A stretch of 64,000 nucleotides of DNA from an uncultured Thiothrix sp. Lineage in GTDB: Bacteria; Pseudomonadota; Gammaproteobacteria; Thiotrichales; Thiotrichaceae. The number at the start of each line of letters is the position of its first letter. Positions within the stretch are counted from its first letter, which is position 1. Location: the NCBI RefSeq assembly GCF_937873765.1, contig NZ_CALMZC010000022.1:1-64000 (forward strand), read 5' to 3'. The position numbers and the translations under genes are program-made. Below, piece by piece: positions 39,907 through 48,788 of this stretch. Under the pieces are notes generated by a model, which was not told where the DNA came from, ran no database searches, and was given only the letters and a program-made list of their open reading frames with translations.

Positions 39907-40973
39907 TAGCGCACTCTCGCCAACATCAATAAACCTACAGATGAAAAGAGTAGCATCGGTAGCAAAGCAGATAATAAGGGGGGTAAGCCATAAACTAGTC
40001 CTGTCCGCCCAATAATTCGATCCAGTAGTAAGTAACTAATACCGATTAAAATACCAATAAAAATCCGCTGCCCTGCCCCTGCATTCCGCTGAAAACCAAA
40101 CACTAAAGGGGCTGCGAGCACGAGCATGACTAAAGTTGATAAAGGCGTCGTAAAATGTTTCCAATACTCTAACTCAAAGCGATCGGTATTAAGAGCATTG
40201 TCGCGCTGGTGTTGAATAAATTGAGCCAACTCGCGAGCGGCGAGTTGCTCAGGTGTTACCGTGGCTAAACTTAAAATATTGGCAGGCAGTACATCTGGTA
40301 GATTTAGTTGCTCGTGCTGAGCTAAGTCCATACCTGTTTTAGTCAGACGCTTATCGATCACTTGTTTAAGCTGCCAGTCATTACCGCGTTTCTCGGCCGT
40401 TGTTGCTTTGAGAATACGGCTAATACCACCTGCCTGTTCATCAACTTCATACACAGCCAAGCCATCAACTTTGGTTTGCGACCAAACTTTATCAATATGA
40501 ATTAATTGCTTACCATTTTTCAGCCAGACCCCTTCTTCGGAAACGGCCAGCTCTTGCTGCAACATGCGCAGTTTAAAACTCTCCGCATAGACTCCAGAAC
40601 GTGGCACACCCCATTCACCCAGCGCGAACACGAATAAGCTTAGAACCAAGCCAAGTTTTAAAGTGGTCAATACGATTTGTAGAATTGAATAACCCGCTGC
40701 CCGCATCGCGGTAATTTCACTGTTCGCCGCTAAATTACCCAAACCCATGAGGCTACCGATCAAGGCTGCATAAGGGAAATTTTCATATAAAGTACGGGGC
40801 AGGCTATAGCTCACATATAATAGGGCTTGAAAAGCACCATAGCGTGTGCCAACTTTAGTATCACCTAGCTCCGCCAAAAAATCGAAGAGTGCAAATAATA
40901 AACTCAGTGACAGCCAAGTGACCAAAATGCTTAGCAGTACATTTTTCCAGAGATAACGTTCGAGCAGATTCAT
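39906..40973 (-). CDS. lptG: LPS export ABC transporter permease LptG
   Basis: The 355-residue protein has the LptF/G arrangement: three N-terminal spans, a periplasmic beta-jellyroll of about 150 residues, then three C-terminal spans. Signature pieces are L-L-E-R-Y-L-W-K-N-V-L, Y-E-N-F-P-Y-A-A-L-I-G-S-L-M-G-L-G-N-L-A-A-N-S-E-I-T-A-M-R-A-A-G-Y-S and the closing L-V-Y-G-L-P-P-L-L-S-A-L-L-P. With LptF and the ATPase LptB it extracts lipopolysaccharide from the inner membrane. It overlaps lptF by four bases. Confidence 0.95.
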   Translation of the reverse strand: MNLLERYLWKNVLLSILVTWLSLSLLFALFDFLAELGDTKVGTRYGAFQALLYVSYSLPRTLYENFPYAALIGSLMGLGNLAANSEITAMRAAGYSILQIVLTTLKLGLVLSLFVFALGEWGVPRSGVYAESFKLRMLQQELAVSEEGVWLKNGKQLIHIDKVWSQTKVDGLAVYEVDEQAGGISRILKATTAEKRGNDWQLKQVIDKRLTKTGMDLAQHEQLNLPDVLPANILSLATVTPEQLAARELAQFIQHQRDNALNTDRFELEYWKHFTTPLSTLVMLVLAAPLVFGFQRNAGAGQRIFIGILIGISYLLLDRIIGRTGLVYGLPPLLSALLPMLLFSSVGLLMLARVR

Positions 40974-42037
40974 GCAGGCTTCCCATAGTATTTATGTAAA
41001 AGCCAAACCGCTAAGAGCACCATCAGAACATGTACCCACCACATACCCAGCCAAGCAGGCACTTCGCCACGCTCCATCATCCCACGTAACATCGCTAACA
41101 CATTCGCATATAAACCATATAGCAGGATAGCCACTGCAATTTTGCTAAACCGCCCTTGTCGCGGTGCAGTATAGCTTAACGGAAAGGCGAGCAAAGCGAG
41201 TACGAGCGTAGATAAAACAATCGATAGCCGCCATTGTAGCTCCGCTTGATTCGCAGGCGAGGGAAGCGCTAGCAACTCTAAGGTAGGCACACTTTCAATA
41301 CTCATTGAACGCACAAAAGATCTTAATGGGATGCGCACACCATGCTCTTTAAAACGCATAATCGACATACCGCCACGCTCAGGATCATTCTCATAACGAT
41401 AGCCATCACGAATCTGCAAGAAGCGCTCGCCAGTCGCGGAATCGACAAATAAAATCGCTGACTGCGCCCAAACCAAAATCTCGTTCGCACCATCTTGTAC
41501 GCGAATAAAAAAGCGCTCCATTACGGTACGTGAATCGTCAATCCCTTCCGCTAGCACTGTATAATTATTGGTTTTATTGCCAGCGGTCACGAATTGACCC
41601 GGTGGAATACCGGCTGCTTCGGGACGTTGATACATTTCCTTTTTCAAGGCTTGATTCTGAGTTTCGAGTATGGGGGAAAACACCAAAACAGCAACCGCCA
41701 TTAACAAGGTCAGTGGAATCACAAAACTGAAAATAGCCCGATAAAACTCTTTTGGCCCCACGCCTGAAGCGCGTAAAGCGACCATTTCTGCATCACGATA
41801 TAAGCGACTGAATGCGAGCATCATACCAATGAGCAAGGCCACCGGCACTAAGCGTAATAAATTTTTCAATGAACCAAACAGCAGCATATTGCCTAATAAA
41901 TCCAGAGGCAGATCGCCACTACTGGCGCTGGCTAATAGGCGTACAAAGGTATTGCCGACGATGATCAGCGATAAAACTAAGAGTGTGGCAATGAAATTAA
42001 GCGCAATTTCTTTGAACAAATAGCGATTGAGTATCAT
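40970..42037 (-). CDS. lptF: LPS export ABC transporter permease LptF
   Basis: The frame is open to 42088, but family members start like M-I-L-N-R-Y-L-F-K-E-I, found at 42037, giving 355 residues. It has the same six-span plus jellyroll layout as LptG, with L-A-F-S-R-L-Y-R-D-A-E-M-V-A-L-R-A-S-G-V-G (the coupling helix contacting LptB). LptF pairs with LptG to extract LPS. lptF, lptG and the HD-GNAT gene form one operon. No strong ribosome site is visible, so the start is not certain. Confidence 0.93.
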   Translation of the reverse strand: MILNRYLFKEIALNFIATLLVLSLIIVGNTFVRLLASASSGDLPLDLLGNMLLFGSLKNLLRLVPVALLIGMMLAFSRLYRDAEMVALRASGVGPKEFYRAIFSFVIPLTLLMAVAVLVFSPILETQNQALKKEMYQRPEAAGIPPGQFVTAGNKTNNYTVLAEGIDDSRTVMERFFIRVQDGANEILVWAQSAILFVDSATGERFLQIRDGYRYENDPERGGMSIMRFKEHGVRIPLRSFVRSMSIESVPTLELLALPSPANQAELQWRLSIVLSTLVLALLAFPLSYTAPRQGRFSKIAVAILLYGLYANVLAMLRGMMERGEVPAWLGMWWVHVLMVLLAVWLLHKYYGKPA

Positions 42038-42315
42038 CTGAGCATTTTTTAGGTATTGAGCTATGATTGTAGCAGCATTATGCTTCACTAGTCGTGCCTA
42101 GTTGTTGGGAAATCTTGGGCAATTTTGAGTGTTTCTTGCTCTAAACTCTGATCTTTATGCGCTAGCGATTGAATAGGGGGAAACGCTATTGCTATCATCA
42201 CCGCCGTGGTGACTTCTGAATTAGACTTGCAAACAAGGCTTGGGTAATTTGCAATCTTATGGGCTGCTCACTGAGCTTCAAACTCCCATCAGGAATTATT
42301 GTATGGAGACTTTTT

Positions 42316-43893
42316 ATGAATTTTCCGCTTGAGGGCAGGAATTCTTGTTTTATCAAAAACTGTTCCTTAATGCTGTTAAGTCTAACTACTTGGGCTTGGA
42401 TCTCCGCTGCTCAAGCAGAAACACCTGCTGAAGCTGCTGCACAAGTGCAAGTTTGGAAGGCAGAAGCTACACGCTTAACTAAACAAGGCAAAACTGCCGA
42501 AGCTGCACAAGCACAAGCCTATGTGAAGCAATGGGAAGAGTTAGCCAAGGGAAGCGCCACCGCAAATCCCAGTCCTGTCACGGCTACTGTTGCAAATCCT
42601 GCAACAGCTACGACTGAACCTATTAATAACTCTGCTGGTGTTGATCTTGCCCAACAAGCTGCTTTGAAAGCTCAGCAAGAACGGTTAGCGGCTGAACAAG
42701 CTAAGCGTGATGAAGCCAAAGCCAAGGAAGATCGCCTGTCGAATGGCTTACAGGCTGCGATCACTCAAGGTGATTACAATCAAGCTAAGAGCTTTATTAA
42801 TCAGGGTGCCAGGCCGACTCAGGAACTAGTACAAATGGCAATCGACGGTGGTTACACTGGAATTGCTTATTTATTGATGAAAAGTGGTGCACCTAATGAT
42901 GCTGGCGTACTAGGTCGTGCTTTATTGAAAGCAGTGCAAATGCAAGATCGTGATCGAGTGAATAACTTGATCAAACTGGGTGCGAATGCTAACTATTCCG
43001 AAGGCGAAATCACACCCCTGTCGATCGCAGCCCGCAATGGGGATATTGGCTTAATTGGGATTTTATTGGCTGCCGGTGCACAACGTGATCCTAATGATTT
43101 AGGTCGCGTTATGTTTACCGCTGTCGAGCAAGGTGAACGTGAAAAAGTCGTGAACTTGCTGAAGATGGGTGCTAATCCTAATTATGCCAAAGACGGTGAA
43201 TCCGCGCTTTCATTGGCCTTAACTCGCGGTGATTTTGGCATGGCTGGTGCTTTAATCGCAGGCGGTGCTGCCGCTGACGGGGGTGTTTTAGGTAAAGCAC
43301 TGTTCCAAACTGTCGAACGGGGCGAAGCAGATAAAATTCCACAGTTAATTAAGCTAGGGGCTGATGTTAATTATTCTGCAAGTGGCATTACCCCTTTAAC
43401 TATCGCGATTAACAACAACAACTTAGATATTGCCAATATTTTAGTGCGTTCTGGAGCCACTGACCCATCAGGCCGATTTGGTAAGAAAACCTTTGATGCC
43501 GCTTTGGATGGTGATCTAGCATGGATTGCTGTACTAGCCAAAGTCCCCAGCTATGCAAATTATCGCAATGGTCAAGGTGAAACACCTTTACATGCTGCAG
43601 CGTCTACTGGGCAAACCTCAGCCGTTACGACACTATTAGCAGCCGGTGTTGATCCTAACATTCTGACTGTCAAGAACTGGACACCTTTGCATCACGCTGC
43701 ACGCTTCGGGCATAAGTTAGCCTTAATTAACTTATTGAAGGCGGGTGCTGATGTCTATGCAGTCAACTCGGATGGCAATGACGCAATGAAGCTGGCTAAT
43801 TTAGCCTTACGTGATAGTAAAAACGAAATTGATAGTCATGGTTGTTTAGAGTATTTGAATCTATGGATTCAACATCATCCGCGAGCGCAGTAA
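42316..43893 (+). CDS. Exported ankyrin-repeat protein
   Basis: A ggag site places the start at 42316 rather than the upstream Met at 42259; the product has 525 residues. A signal peptide ends near A-Q-A-E, followed by an Ala/Glu/Lys-rich helical region with E-A-A-A-Q-V-Q-V-W-K-A-E-A-type repeats (about 35-150) and then around ten ankyrin units (G-D-Y-N-Q-A-K-S-F-I-N-Q-G-A, G-E-T-P-L-H-A-A-A-S-T-G-Q, W-T-P-L-H-H-A-A-R-F-G-H-K). Ankyrin repeats bind proteins; secretion to the periplasm or beyond means the partner is an envelope or external protein. Transcribed alone with its own terminator. Confidence 0.88.
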   Translation: MNFPLEGRNSCFIKNCSLMLLSLTTWAWISAAQAETPAEAAAQVQVWKAEATRLTKQGKTAEAAQAQAYVKQWEELAKGSATANPSPVTATVANPATATTEPINNSAGVDLAQQAALKAQQERLAAEQAKRDEAKAKEDRLSNGLQAAITQGDYNQAKSFINQGARPTQELVQMAIDGGYTGIAYLLMKSGAPNDAGVLGRALLKAVQMQDRDRVNNLIKLGANANYSEGEITPLSIAARNGDIGLIGILLAAGAQRDPNDLGRVMFTAVEQGEREKVVNLLKMGANPNYAKDGESALSLALTRGDFGMAGALIAGGAAADGGVLGKALFQTVERGEADKIPQLIKLGADVNYSASGITPLTIAINNNNLDIANILVRSGATDPSGRFGKKTFDAALDGDLAWIAVLAKVPSYANYRNGQGETPLHAAASTGQTSAVTTLLAAGVDPNILTVKNWTPLHHAARFGHKLALINLLKAGADVYAVNSDGNDAMKLANLALRDSKNEIDSHGCLEYLNLWIQHHPRAQ

Positions 43894-43914
43894 GCGCTTA
43901 ATCCTGCATGAGAC

Positions 43915-43940
43915 AAGAGCGGATAAAGTCCGCTCTTTTT
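43915..43940 (+). terminator. Rho-independent terminator after ankyrin gene
   Basis: Nine-base arms (aagagcgga 43915-43923, tccgctctt 43929-43937) with loop taaag and a following T run. Confidence 0.88.
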
Positions 43941-43951
43941 ATTTAAACAAC

Positions 43952-44950
43952 TTAATTCACTGACACCCAAGCACGCTCTTTAGGTTTATCCTCGTCACGA
44001 ATCGTATAAGCATTCCGCCCTGCTGCCTCGAAATAAGTACGTGCCAGCATTTCCGCTAAAATCCCTGTGGTTAAAAATTGCAAAGCCGCAATCATTAATA
44101 CCACGCCCACGAGTAGCAGTGGTCTGCCACCAATATCTGCACCAAAAATAAACTTTTCGATCGCCAGCCAAAATAGAATCAAGCTACTCATTAATCCTGA
44201 ACCTAAGCCCATAACCCCAAAAAAATGCCCTGGCCTTGCACGATAACGCATGAAATACCACATGAACAGCAAGTCCAGAATGACCCGGAAGGTACGTGAA
44301 ATTCCATATTTAGACTCCCCACTAAAACGCTCATTATGCTTCACCACACGTTCACCAATTCGCGAAGGTGGCACCGTAGTAGCTACCCATGCTGGAATGA
44401 AACGATGCATTTCTCCATATAAACGTACTTTCTTAATCACTGAGCCACGATAGACTTTTAAACTGCAGCCATAATCATGTAGGTAAACACCCGTTACTTT
44501 GCGGATGAGGCGATTCGCAATGCGGGACGGGATTTTGCGTAAGATCAGGGTATCTTTGCGATTTTTGCGCCAGCCGACTAATAAATCGAGTTTACGTGCC
44601 TGTAAATCAGCGATCATCGCCGGAATATCTGCAGGATCGTTTTGCAAATCACCATCTAAAGTTACCAGTAAACTACCTTGAGCTTGATCAATACCCGCTT
44701 GCATGGCAGCGGTTTGCCCAAAATTGCGTTGTAACTCGACGATAAATACATGCGCACCATATTCGGCGTTGGCTTGCTGTAAGCGTTCTAAGGTAGCATC
44801 CGTGCTCCCATCATCCACCAGCACCAACTCCCAAGGCAGCTTAAAACCAGCCAAAGCTGTGTGTACTCGCGCTACTAAAGGTAAAACATTATCTTCCTCA
44901 TTGTAAAAAGGCACAATAATGCTTACTGTTTCTTCATATTCAGTCGCCAC
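43952..44950 (-). CDS. GT2 glycosyltransferase with two C-terminal membrane spans
   Basis: The 332-residue protein has a GT-A fold (S-I-I-V-P-F-Y-N-E-E-D-N, L-V-L-V-D-D-G-S-T-D, T-L-D-G-D-L-Q-N-D-P with the metal-binding D-x-D, and a Q-R-N-F-G-Q-T-A segment) followed by two hydrophobic spans near 240-310. This is the DPM1/GtrB/ArnC-type enzyme that puts a sugar on polyprenyl phosphate on the cytoplasmic face. Such lipid-linked sugars modify LPS or proteins. It is divergent from a membrane gene at 45005 of the kind often associated with it. Confidence 0.92.
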   Translation of the reverse strand: MATEYEETVSIIVPFYNEEDNVLPLVARVHTALAGFKLPWELVLVDDGSTDATLERLQQANAEYGAHVFIVELQRNFGQTAAMQAGIDQAQGSLLVTLDGDLQNDPADIPAMIADLQARKLDLLVGWRKNRKDTLILRKIPSRIANRLIRKVTGVYLHDYGCSLKVYRGSVIKKVRLYGEMHRFIPAWVATTVPPSRIGERVVKHNERFSGESKYGISRTFRVILDLLFMWYFMRYRARPGHFFGVMGLGSGLMSSLILFWLAIEKFIFGADIGGRPLLLVGVVLMIAALQFLTTGILAEMLARTYFEAAGRNAYTIRDEDKPKERAWVSVN

Positions 44951-45004
44951 AATGCTTACCCAATCATTTAGAATGCTCGCGGATTATACGGAAAACCTAT
45001 AGTG

Positions 45005-45955
45005 ATGACAGAGACTAAACAGCTCCCCCCCCCTACTCATACTTCAGTCTTGCCGAATTGGCTGAATAAAACATTGCCTTGGCTCATTTTGCTCTTGTTT
45101 ATTGCCGGGGTTGAATATTGGCTGGGCTGGAAAACCATCCTACAACCTTGGGCTGTTTTAAGTTGGCAACAACTGTCCATTGCGATGGCTTTATTATTAA
45201 TCAGTTATGGACTGCGTACTTGGCGTTTATATGACTATTTCTCTAGTTTGCGCCCTTATCCAGTAGCCAGCCTCCGTTTAACCTTATTACATAATTTTTT
45301 TAATAACTTATTACCTGCACGCACGGGAGAGCTTAGCTTTCCGATGATGATGAAGCGCTATTTTGATATTAACTATGCACAATCCGTATCAGCCTTATTA
45401 TGGTTCCGCTTTTTGGATTTGCACTGCATTCTGGCGTTCGCGATTTATCCCTTATTGGTCGTGACACCCCTACGCCGTCTTGCTATTCCAATTATCTTGC
45501 TGTGGATGCTGATTCCTCCGCTGGTGTATTTGCTACGCAATAAGGTTGAGCTGCATTTTGTAGGCAAAGATGGACGCTTAAGTGAGCTAGCACAAAAGAT
45601 GTTATTTGGCTTACCCAATACAGTGATGGGCTTTCTAAAAAGCTGGGGTCTTACTTGGTTGAATTGGTTAGTGAAACTGCTAACTCTGGCTTGGGTCTTA
45701 GATCAATTTATTGATGGAGTGACTTGGAATGTGCTGATTACTGCAGTAGTCGCTGGAGAGTTGACCAGCGTCCTACCGATTCATGCACCTGCAGGGATTG
45801 GCACTTACGAAGCAGGAATTATTACGGCTTTATTAGCGTTTCTAAGCCCTGCCGTGGCCACTAGTGCAGCCATTAATGTGCATTTATTTGTTTTAGGCTC
45901 TGCCATTATTGGCGGCTTGGTGGGTTGGTTACTACCTAAACCTAAAACGGCTTAA
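45005..45955 (+). CDS. LPG-synthase-TM (UPF0104) family membrane protein
   Basis: The ATG at 45005 is preferred to the GTG just before it; the product has 316 residues and about eight spans. The L-R-T-W-R-L-Y-D-Y-F, N-N-L-L-P-A-R-T-G-E-L-S-F-P-M-M-M-K-R-Y and L-P-I-H-A-P-A-G-I-G-T-Y-E-A-G-I segments match the lysylphosphatidylglycerol synthase transmembrane family, which includes lipid flippases and AglD-like proteins. With no cytosolic aminoacyl transferase domain it is more likely a lipid-linked sugar handling partner of the divergent glycosyltransferase (inference). Confidence 0.85.
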   Translation: MTETKQLPPPTHTSVLPNWLNKTLPWLILLLFIAGVEYWLGWKTILQPWAVLSWQQLSIAMALLLISYGLRTWRLYDYFSSLRPYPVASLRLTLLHNFFNNLLPARTGELSFPMMMKRYFDINYAQSVSALLWFRFLDLHCILAFAIYPLLVVTPLRRLAIPIILLWMLIPPLVYLLRNKVELHFVGKDGRLSELAQKMLFGLPNTVMGFLKSWGLTWLNWLVKLLTLAWVLDQFIDGVTWNVLITAVVAGELTSVLPIHAPAGIGTYEAGIITALLAFLSPAVATSAAINVHLFVLGSAIIGGLVGWLLPKPKTA

Positions 45956-47168
45956 CCCTCTCTAAAGTCTTGCTGCGTTGGCGTTCAGTCCAACGCTGTA
46001 AGAACAGCGCCAATACAGTTAAGACTAAAAAACCCAGCACAATAGGAACAACGGTTTGGTTATAAGCTTGCCCAATGATGACCCCAATCGGAATGGCAAT
46101 CGCGCTAGACACCACCCCAATAATTGAAGCACCAATCCCAGCATAATCGCCAATCGTTTCCATCGCTAAGGCATTCAAGTTCCCAAATAGCAAACCAACA
46201 CTGAAAAAGGCAATTAAACAATACGCCATAAAAAGCCATAAGGGTGGCTGCCCATGTTGAATCAGTACGAGTACTAAGAATACGGCTGATAAAGCAGATA
46301 CCACTTGTAGAGCACGGGCTGACAACAGACGCATACCGAGTTTCATCACTAATTTCGCATTTACTACCGAGGCACCTCCGATGGAAAGTGCCAAAACTGC
46401 AAAATACAGTGGAAACTGCTCACCTAGGCCATATTGCTCCTGCAGAATTTGCTGTACTGAGTTTAAATAACCTAAGAAAGCAGCGAATACAAAACCTGTC
46501 ACAATCGAGTAGCCCATGACTAAACGATTACTGCAAACAATTTTGGTGGCTGCCCACTGTTCACGCCAAGCAAAGGGGCGACGCTTTGCTGCAGGCCAAG
46601 TTTCTGGCATACGTAGCCAGAACCAAATTAACAGAGGCGCAGACAATAAAATAAAGGATGCAAAAATCGCGCGCCAATCAGCAAACCATAAAATACCTTG
46701 GCCTAAAGAGGGTGCAATCGCGGGAACCATGATGAAAACGATCATGGTAAAAGACATAATCTGTGCCATTTCACGGCCTGAATAACAATCACGCACCAAA
46801 GCCATCGTGACCACCCGCGGTGCGGCAACCCCAATCCCTTGCAATAAGCGCCCGAACAGCATCATTGCAAAACTGTGTGCGAACATTGAGACTAAGCTAC
46901 CCAGCATAAATAAGCCTAAGCCCCAATATATCAGTGGTTTGCGCCCTACACTATCGGACAAAGGCCCAAAGAAAACCTGCCCCACTAACATCCCAAGAAA
47001 CACGGTAGAAATCACTAATTGCGGCGAATTCGCACTAGTGACCTGTAACTCATGTCCAATCACAGGCAAGGCGGGCAACATGGCATCAATCGCCAGCGCC
47101 ATTAAAGAAGACAGGAGTGCGACTAAAGCCACAAACTCCACAAGGCCGGGCATCTTCGGCTGCATCAT
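45942..47168 (-). CDS. Bcr/CflA-type multidrug efflux MFS transporter
   Basis: The 408-residue protein has 12 spans and the drug:H+ antiporter motifs of the Bcr/CflA group: D-A-M-L-P-A-L-P-V-I, G-Q-V-F-F-G-P-L-S-D-S-V-G-R-K-P-L (motif A) and G-V-A-A-P-R-V-V-T-M-A-L-V-R-D. It exports small hydrophobic compounds or sulfonamide/bicyclomycin-like drugs; the natural substrate is unknown. Its 3' end overlaps the convergent 45005 gene by 14 bases. It is monocistronic. Confidence 0.92.
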   Translation of the reverse strand: MMQPKMPGLVEFVALVALLSSLMALAIDAMLPALPVIGHELQVTSANSPQLVISTVFLGMLVGQVFFGPLSDSVGRKPLIYWGLGLFMLGSLVSMFAHSFAMMLFGRLLQGIGVAAPRVVTMALVRDCYSGREMAQIMSFTMIVFIMVPAIAPSLGQGILWFADWRAIFASFILLSAPLLIWFWLRMPETWPAAKRRPFAWREQWAATKIVCSNRLVMGYSIVTGFVFAAFLGYLNSVQQILQEQYGLGEQFPLYFAVLALSIGGASVVNAKLVMKLGMRLLSARALQVVSALSAVFLVLVLIQHGQPPLWLFMAYCLIAFFSVGLLFGNLNALAMETIGDYAGIGASIIGVVSSAIAIPIGVIIGQAYNQTVVPIVLGFLVLTVLALFLQRWTERQRSKTLERVKPF

Positions 47169-47313
47169 TTAAAAATCTATGGTGGTGGAAAGCACAAAAG
47201 TGTACGACCAAAAGCCCAGCTTGTGAACGAGCCTTATTGCACCCTAGTCCCTAAATGGCTATCTTACGCGCTTTAAACAGCCGATATTTAAGACCAAATC
47301 AAGGAGCAATATC

Positions 47314-47898
47314 ATGGCTTTCACGCTGCCAGCCCTGCCTTACGCCCAAGATGCGTTAGCCCCGCATATTTCTGCAGAAACTTTCGAATATCATTATGGC
47401 AAGCATCATGCTGCCTATGTAACAAACTTAAATAACCTGATTCCTAATACTGAATTTGCTGATAAATCACTCGAAGAGATTGTAAAAAGCTCTTCTGGCG
47501 GTATTTACAATAACTCTGCACAAGTTTGGAATCACACTTTTTTCTGGAATTGCATGACGCCCAATGGTGGCGCTGCTCCAACAGGCGCGTTAGCGGATGC
47601 GATCAACACAAAATGGGGTTCGTATGATGAGTTCAAGAAAGCCTTCCAAGCGTCTGCCGTCGGTAATTTCGGTTCTGGCTGGACTTGGTTAGTAAAAAAA
47701 GCAGATGGCTCTGTCGATATCGTCAATATGGGGGCTGCGGGCACTCCATTGACTACTGGCGACACAGCACTGCTGTGTATCGATGTTTGGGAACATGCTT
47801 ATTACATCGACTATCGGAATGCACGCCCTAAATTCGTGGAAACTTTCCTCAATAATTTAGTGAATTGGGATTTCGCTGCTGCTAATTTCGCAGCATAA
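47314..47898 (+). CDS. sodB: Iron superoxide dismutase
   Basis: The 194-residue protein has the normal FeSOD length and metal ligands: His in F-E-Y-H-Y-G-K-H-H, His in Q-V-W-N-H-T-F-F-W, and Asp/His in D-V-W-E-H-A-Y-Y-I-D-Y. The A-A-G-T-P-L segment supports Fe over Mn type. It removes cytosolic superoxide, expected in a cytochrome-rich organism. An aaggag ribosome site precedes the ATG and a strong terminator follows. Confidence 0.96.
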   Translation: MAFTLPALPYAQDALAPHISAETFEYHYGKHHAAYVTNLNNLIPNTEFADKSLEEIVKSSSGGIYNNSAQVWNHTFFWNCMTPNGGAAPTGALADAINTKWGSYDEFKKAFQASAVGNFGSGWTWLVKKADGSVDIVNMGAAGTPLTTGDTALLCIDVWEHAYYIDYRNARPKFVETFLNNLVNWDFAAANFAA

Positions 47899-47915
47899 TA
47901 GCGCGTATAAGAAAG

Positions 47916-47944
47916 AAGCCGGGTCATTAAACTCGGCTTTTTTT
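47916..47944 (+). terminator. Rho-independent terminator after sodB
   Basis: Nine-base arms with one G-T pair (aagccgggt 47916-47924, actcggctt 47931-47939) followed by T residues. Confidence 0.88.
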
Positions 47945-48023
47945 ATGAAAAAACACTTAAGACACTTGAAGTACCGCTAGAACAGCCCTACTAATAACAA
48001 GGATAACCTCCATAGGATCACTT

Positions 48024-48602
48024 ATGTTAAGTAAAGCAGTTAAACTGCGTGAAACCTCAAGCTTCATGCTCGAATGGGTGAAAGCACCACTAGTTACCGC
48101 ATCTGTTCTTCCATCGAGTGAGCGTTTAGCCCGCAAAATGGTTAAAGGTTTGAATGCTGATGTCGGTAAAGTAGTTGAGTTAGGGCCGGGCACTGGTGTG
48201 TTTACTCGGCAATTATTAGCTTGTGGGATTCCAGAAGATAATTTGGTCTTAATTGAACTCAATCGCAAATTTGCCAAAAATATGCAGGTAGCTTACCCAA
48301 AAGCACTGGTAGTGAATGGGGCAGCAGAATCATTAACTCGTTTGCACTTAAAAGATGTGGGTGCTGTCGTCAGTGGCCTCCCATTCCTGTCGATGAAAGA
48401 TCAACAAATTGATGAGATTCTACGTGGTGCTTTTCAAGTTCTAAAACATGGCGGTGTATTTATCCAGTTCACTTATGGTCATCGTTGCCCAGTGAAAGCG
48501 CATATTTTAAAGCACCATGGTTTAGTCGCTGAACGTAGTAGCTTTGTGCTGAATAATTTCCCACCTGCTAGCGTTTATCATATCAAAAAGCATCCTCATT
48601 AA
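48024..48602 (+). CDS. SAM-dependent methyltransferase, PmtA-like
   Basis: The 192-residue protein shows V-V-E-L-G-P-G-T-G-V-F-T as SAM motif I and A-V-V-S-G-L-P-F-L-S-M as the motif IV region, a pattern shared by phospholipid N-methyltransferases (PmtA) and the KsgA-like rRNA methylases. The N-terminal F-M-L-E-W-V-K-A-P-L-V-T-A-S-V-L-P-S-S-E is the typical PmtA opening that contacts membrane lipid. Methylation of phosphatidylethanolamine is therefore likely but not proven. Monocistronic. Confidence 0.82.
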   Translation: MLSKAVKLRETSSFMLEWVKAPLVTASVLPSSERLARKMVKGLNADVGKVVELGPGTGVFTRQLLACGIPEDNLVLIELNRKFAKNMQVAYPKALVVNGAAESLTRLHLKDVGAVVSGLPFLSMKDQQIDEILRGAFQVLKHGGVFIQFTYGHRCPVKAHILKHHGLVAERSSFVLNNFPPASVYHIKKHPH

Positions 48603-48684
48603 GACTTTTTATTTTGAATTTTAAGGCTTGACTCAAGCATCTGAATTGCTTGAATAAGCTTGTAAGCTGCACAAAGCGCATGCA

Positions 48685-48713
48685 TTGACATTGCGGCATT
48701 CATCCCCTATATT
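48685..48713 (+). promoter_or_regulatory. Consensus sigma-70 promoter upstream of argD
   Basis: TTGACA (48685-48690), 17-base spacer, TATATT (48708-48713). The expected transcription start is near 48720, only about ten bases before a strong terminator hairpin. Confidence 0.8.
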
Positions 48714-48730
48714 CGCCATTTGAATAACTA

Positions 48731-48762
48731 AAGGCAGCCTAATGCGGCTGCCTTTTTGTTTT
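48731..48762 (+). terminator. Terminator/attenuator in the argD leader
   Basis: Perfect 9-base GC-rich arms (aaggcagcc 48731-48739, ggctgcctt 48746-48754), loop taatgc, then a long T-rich run. It lies between the promoter and the argD ribosome site, so transcripts must pass it to reach argD. It may also end the upstream methyltransferase mRNA. Confidence 0.85.
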
Positions 48763-48788
48763 TTCCAATCTTAACTGGAGGGTTTGCA

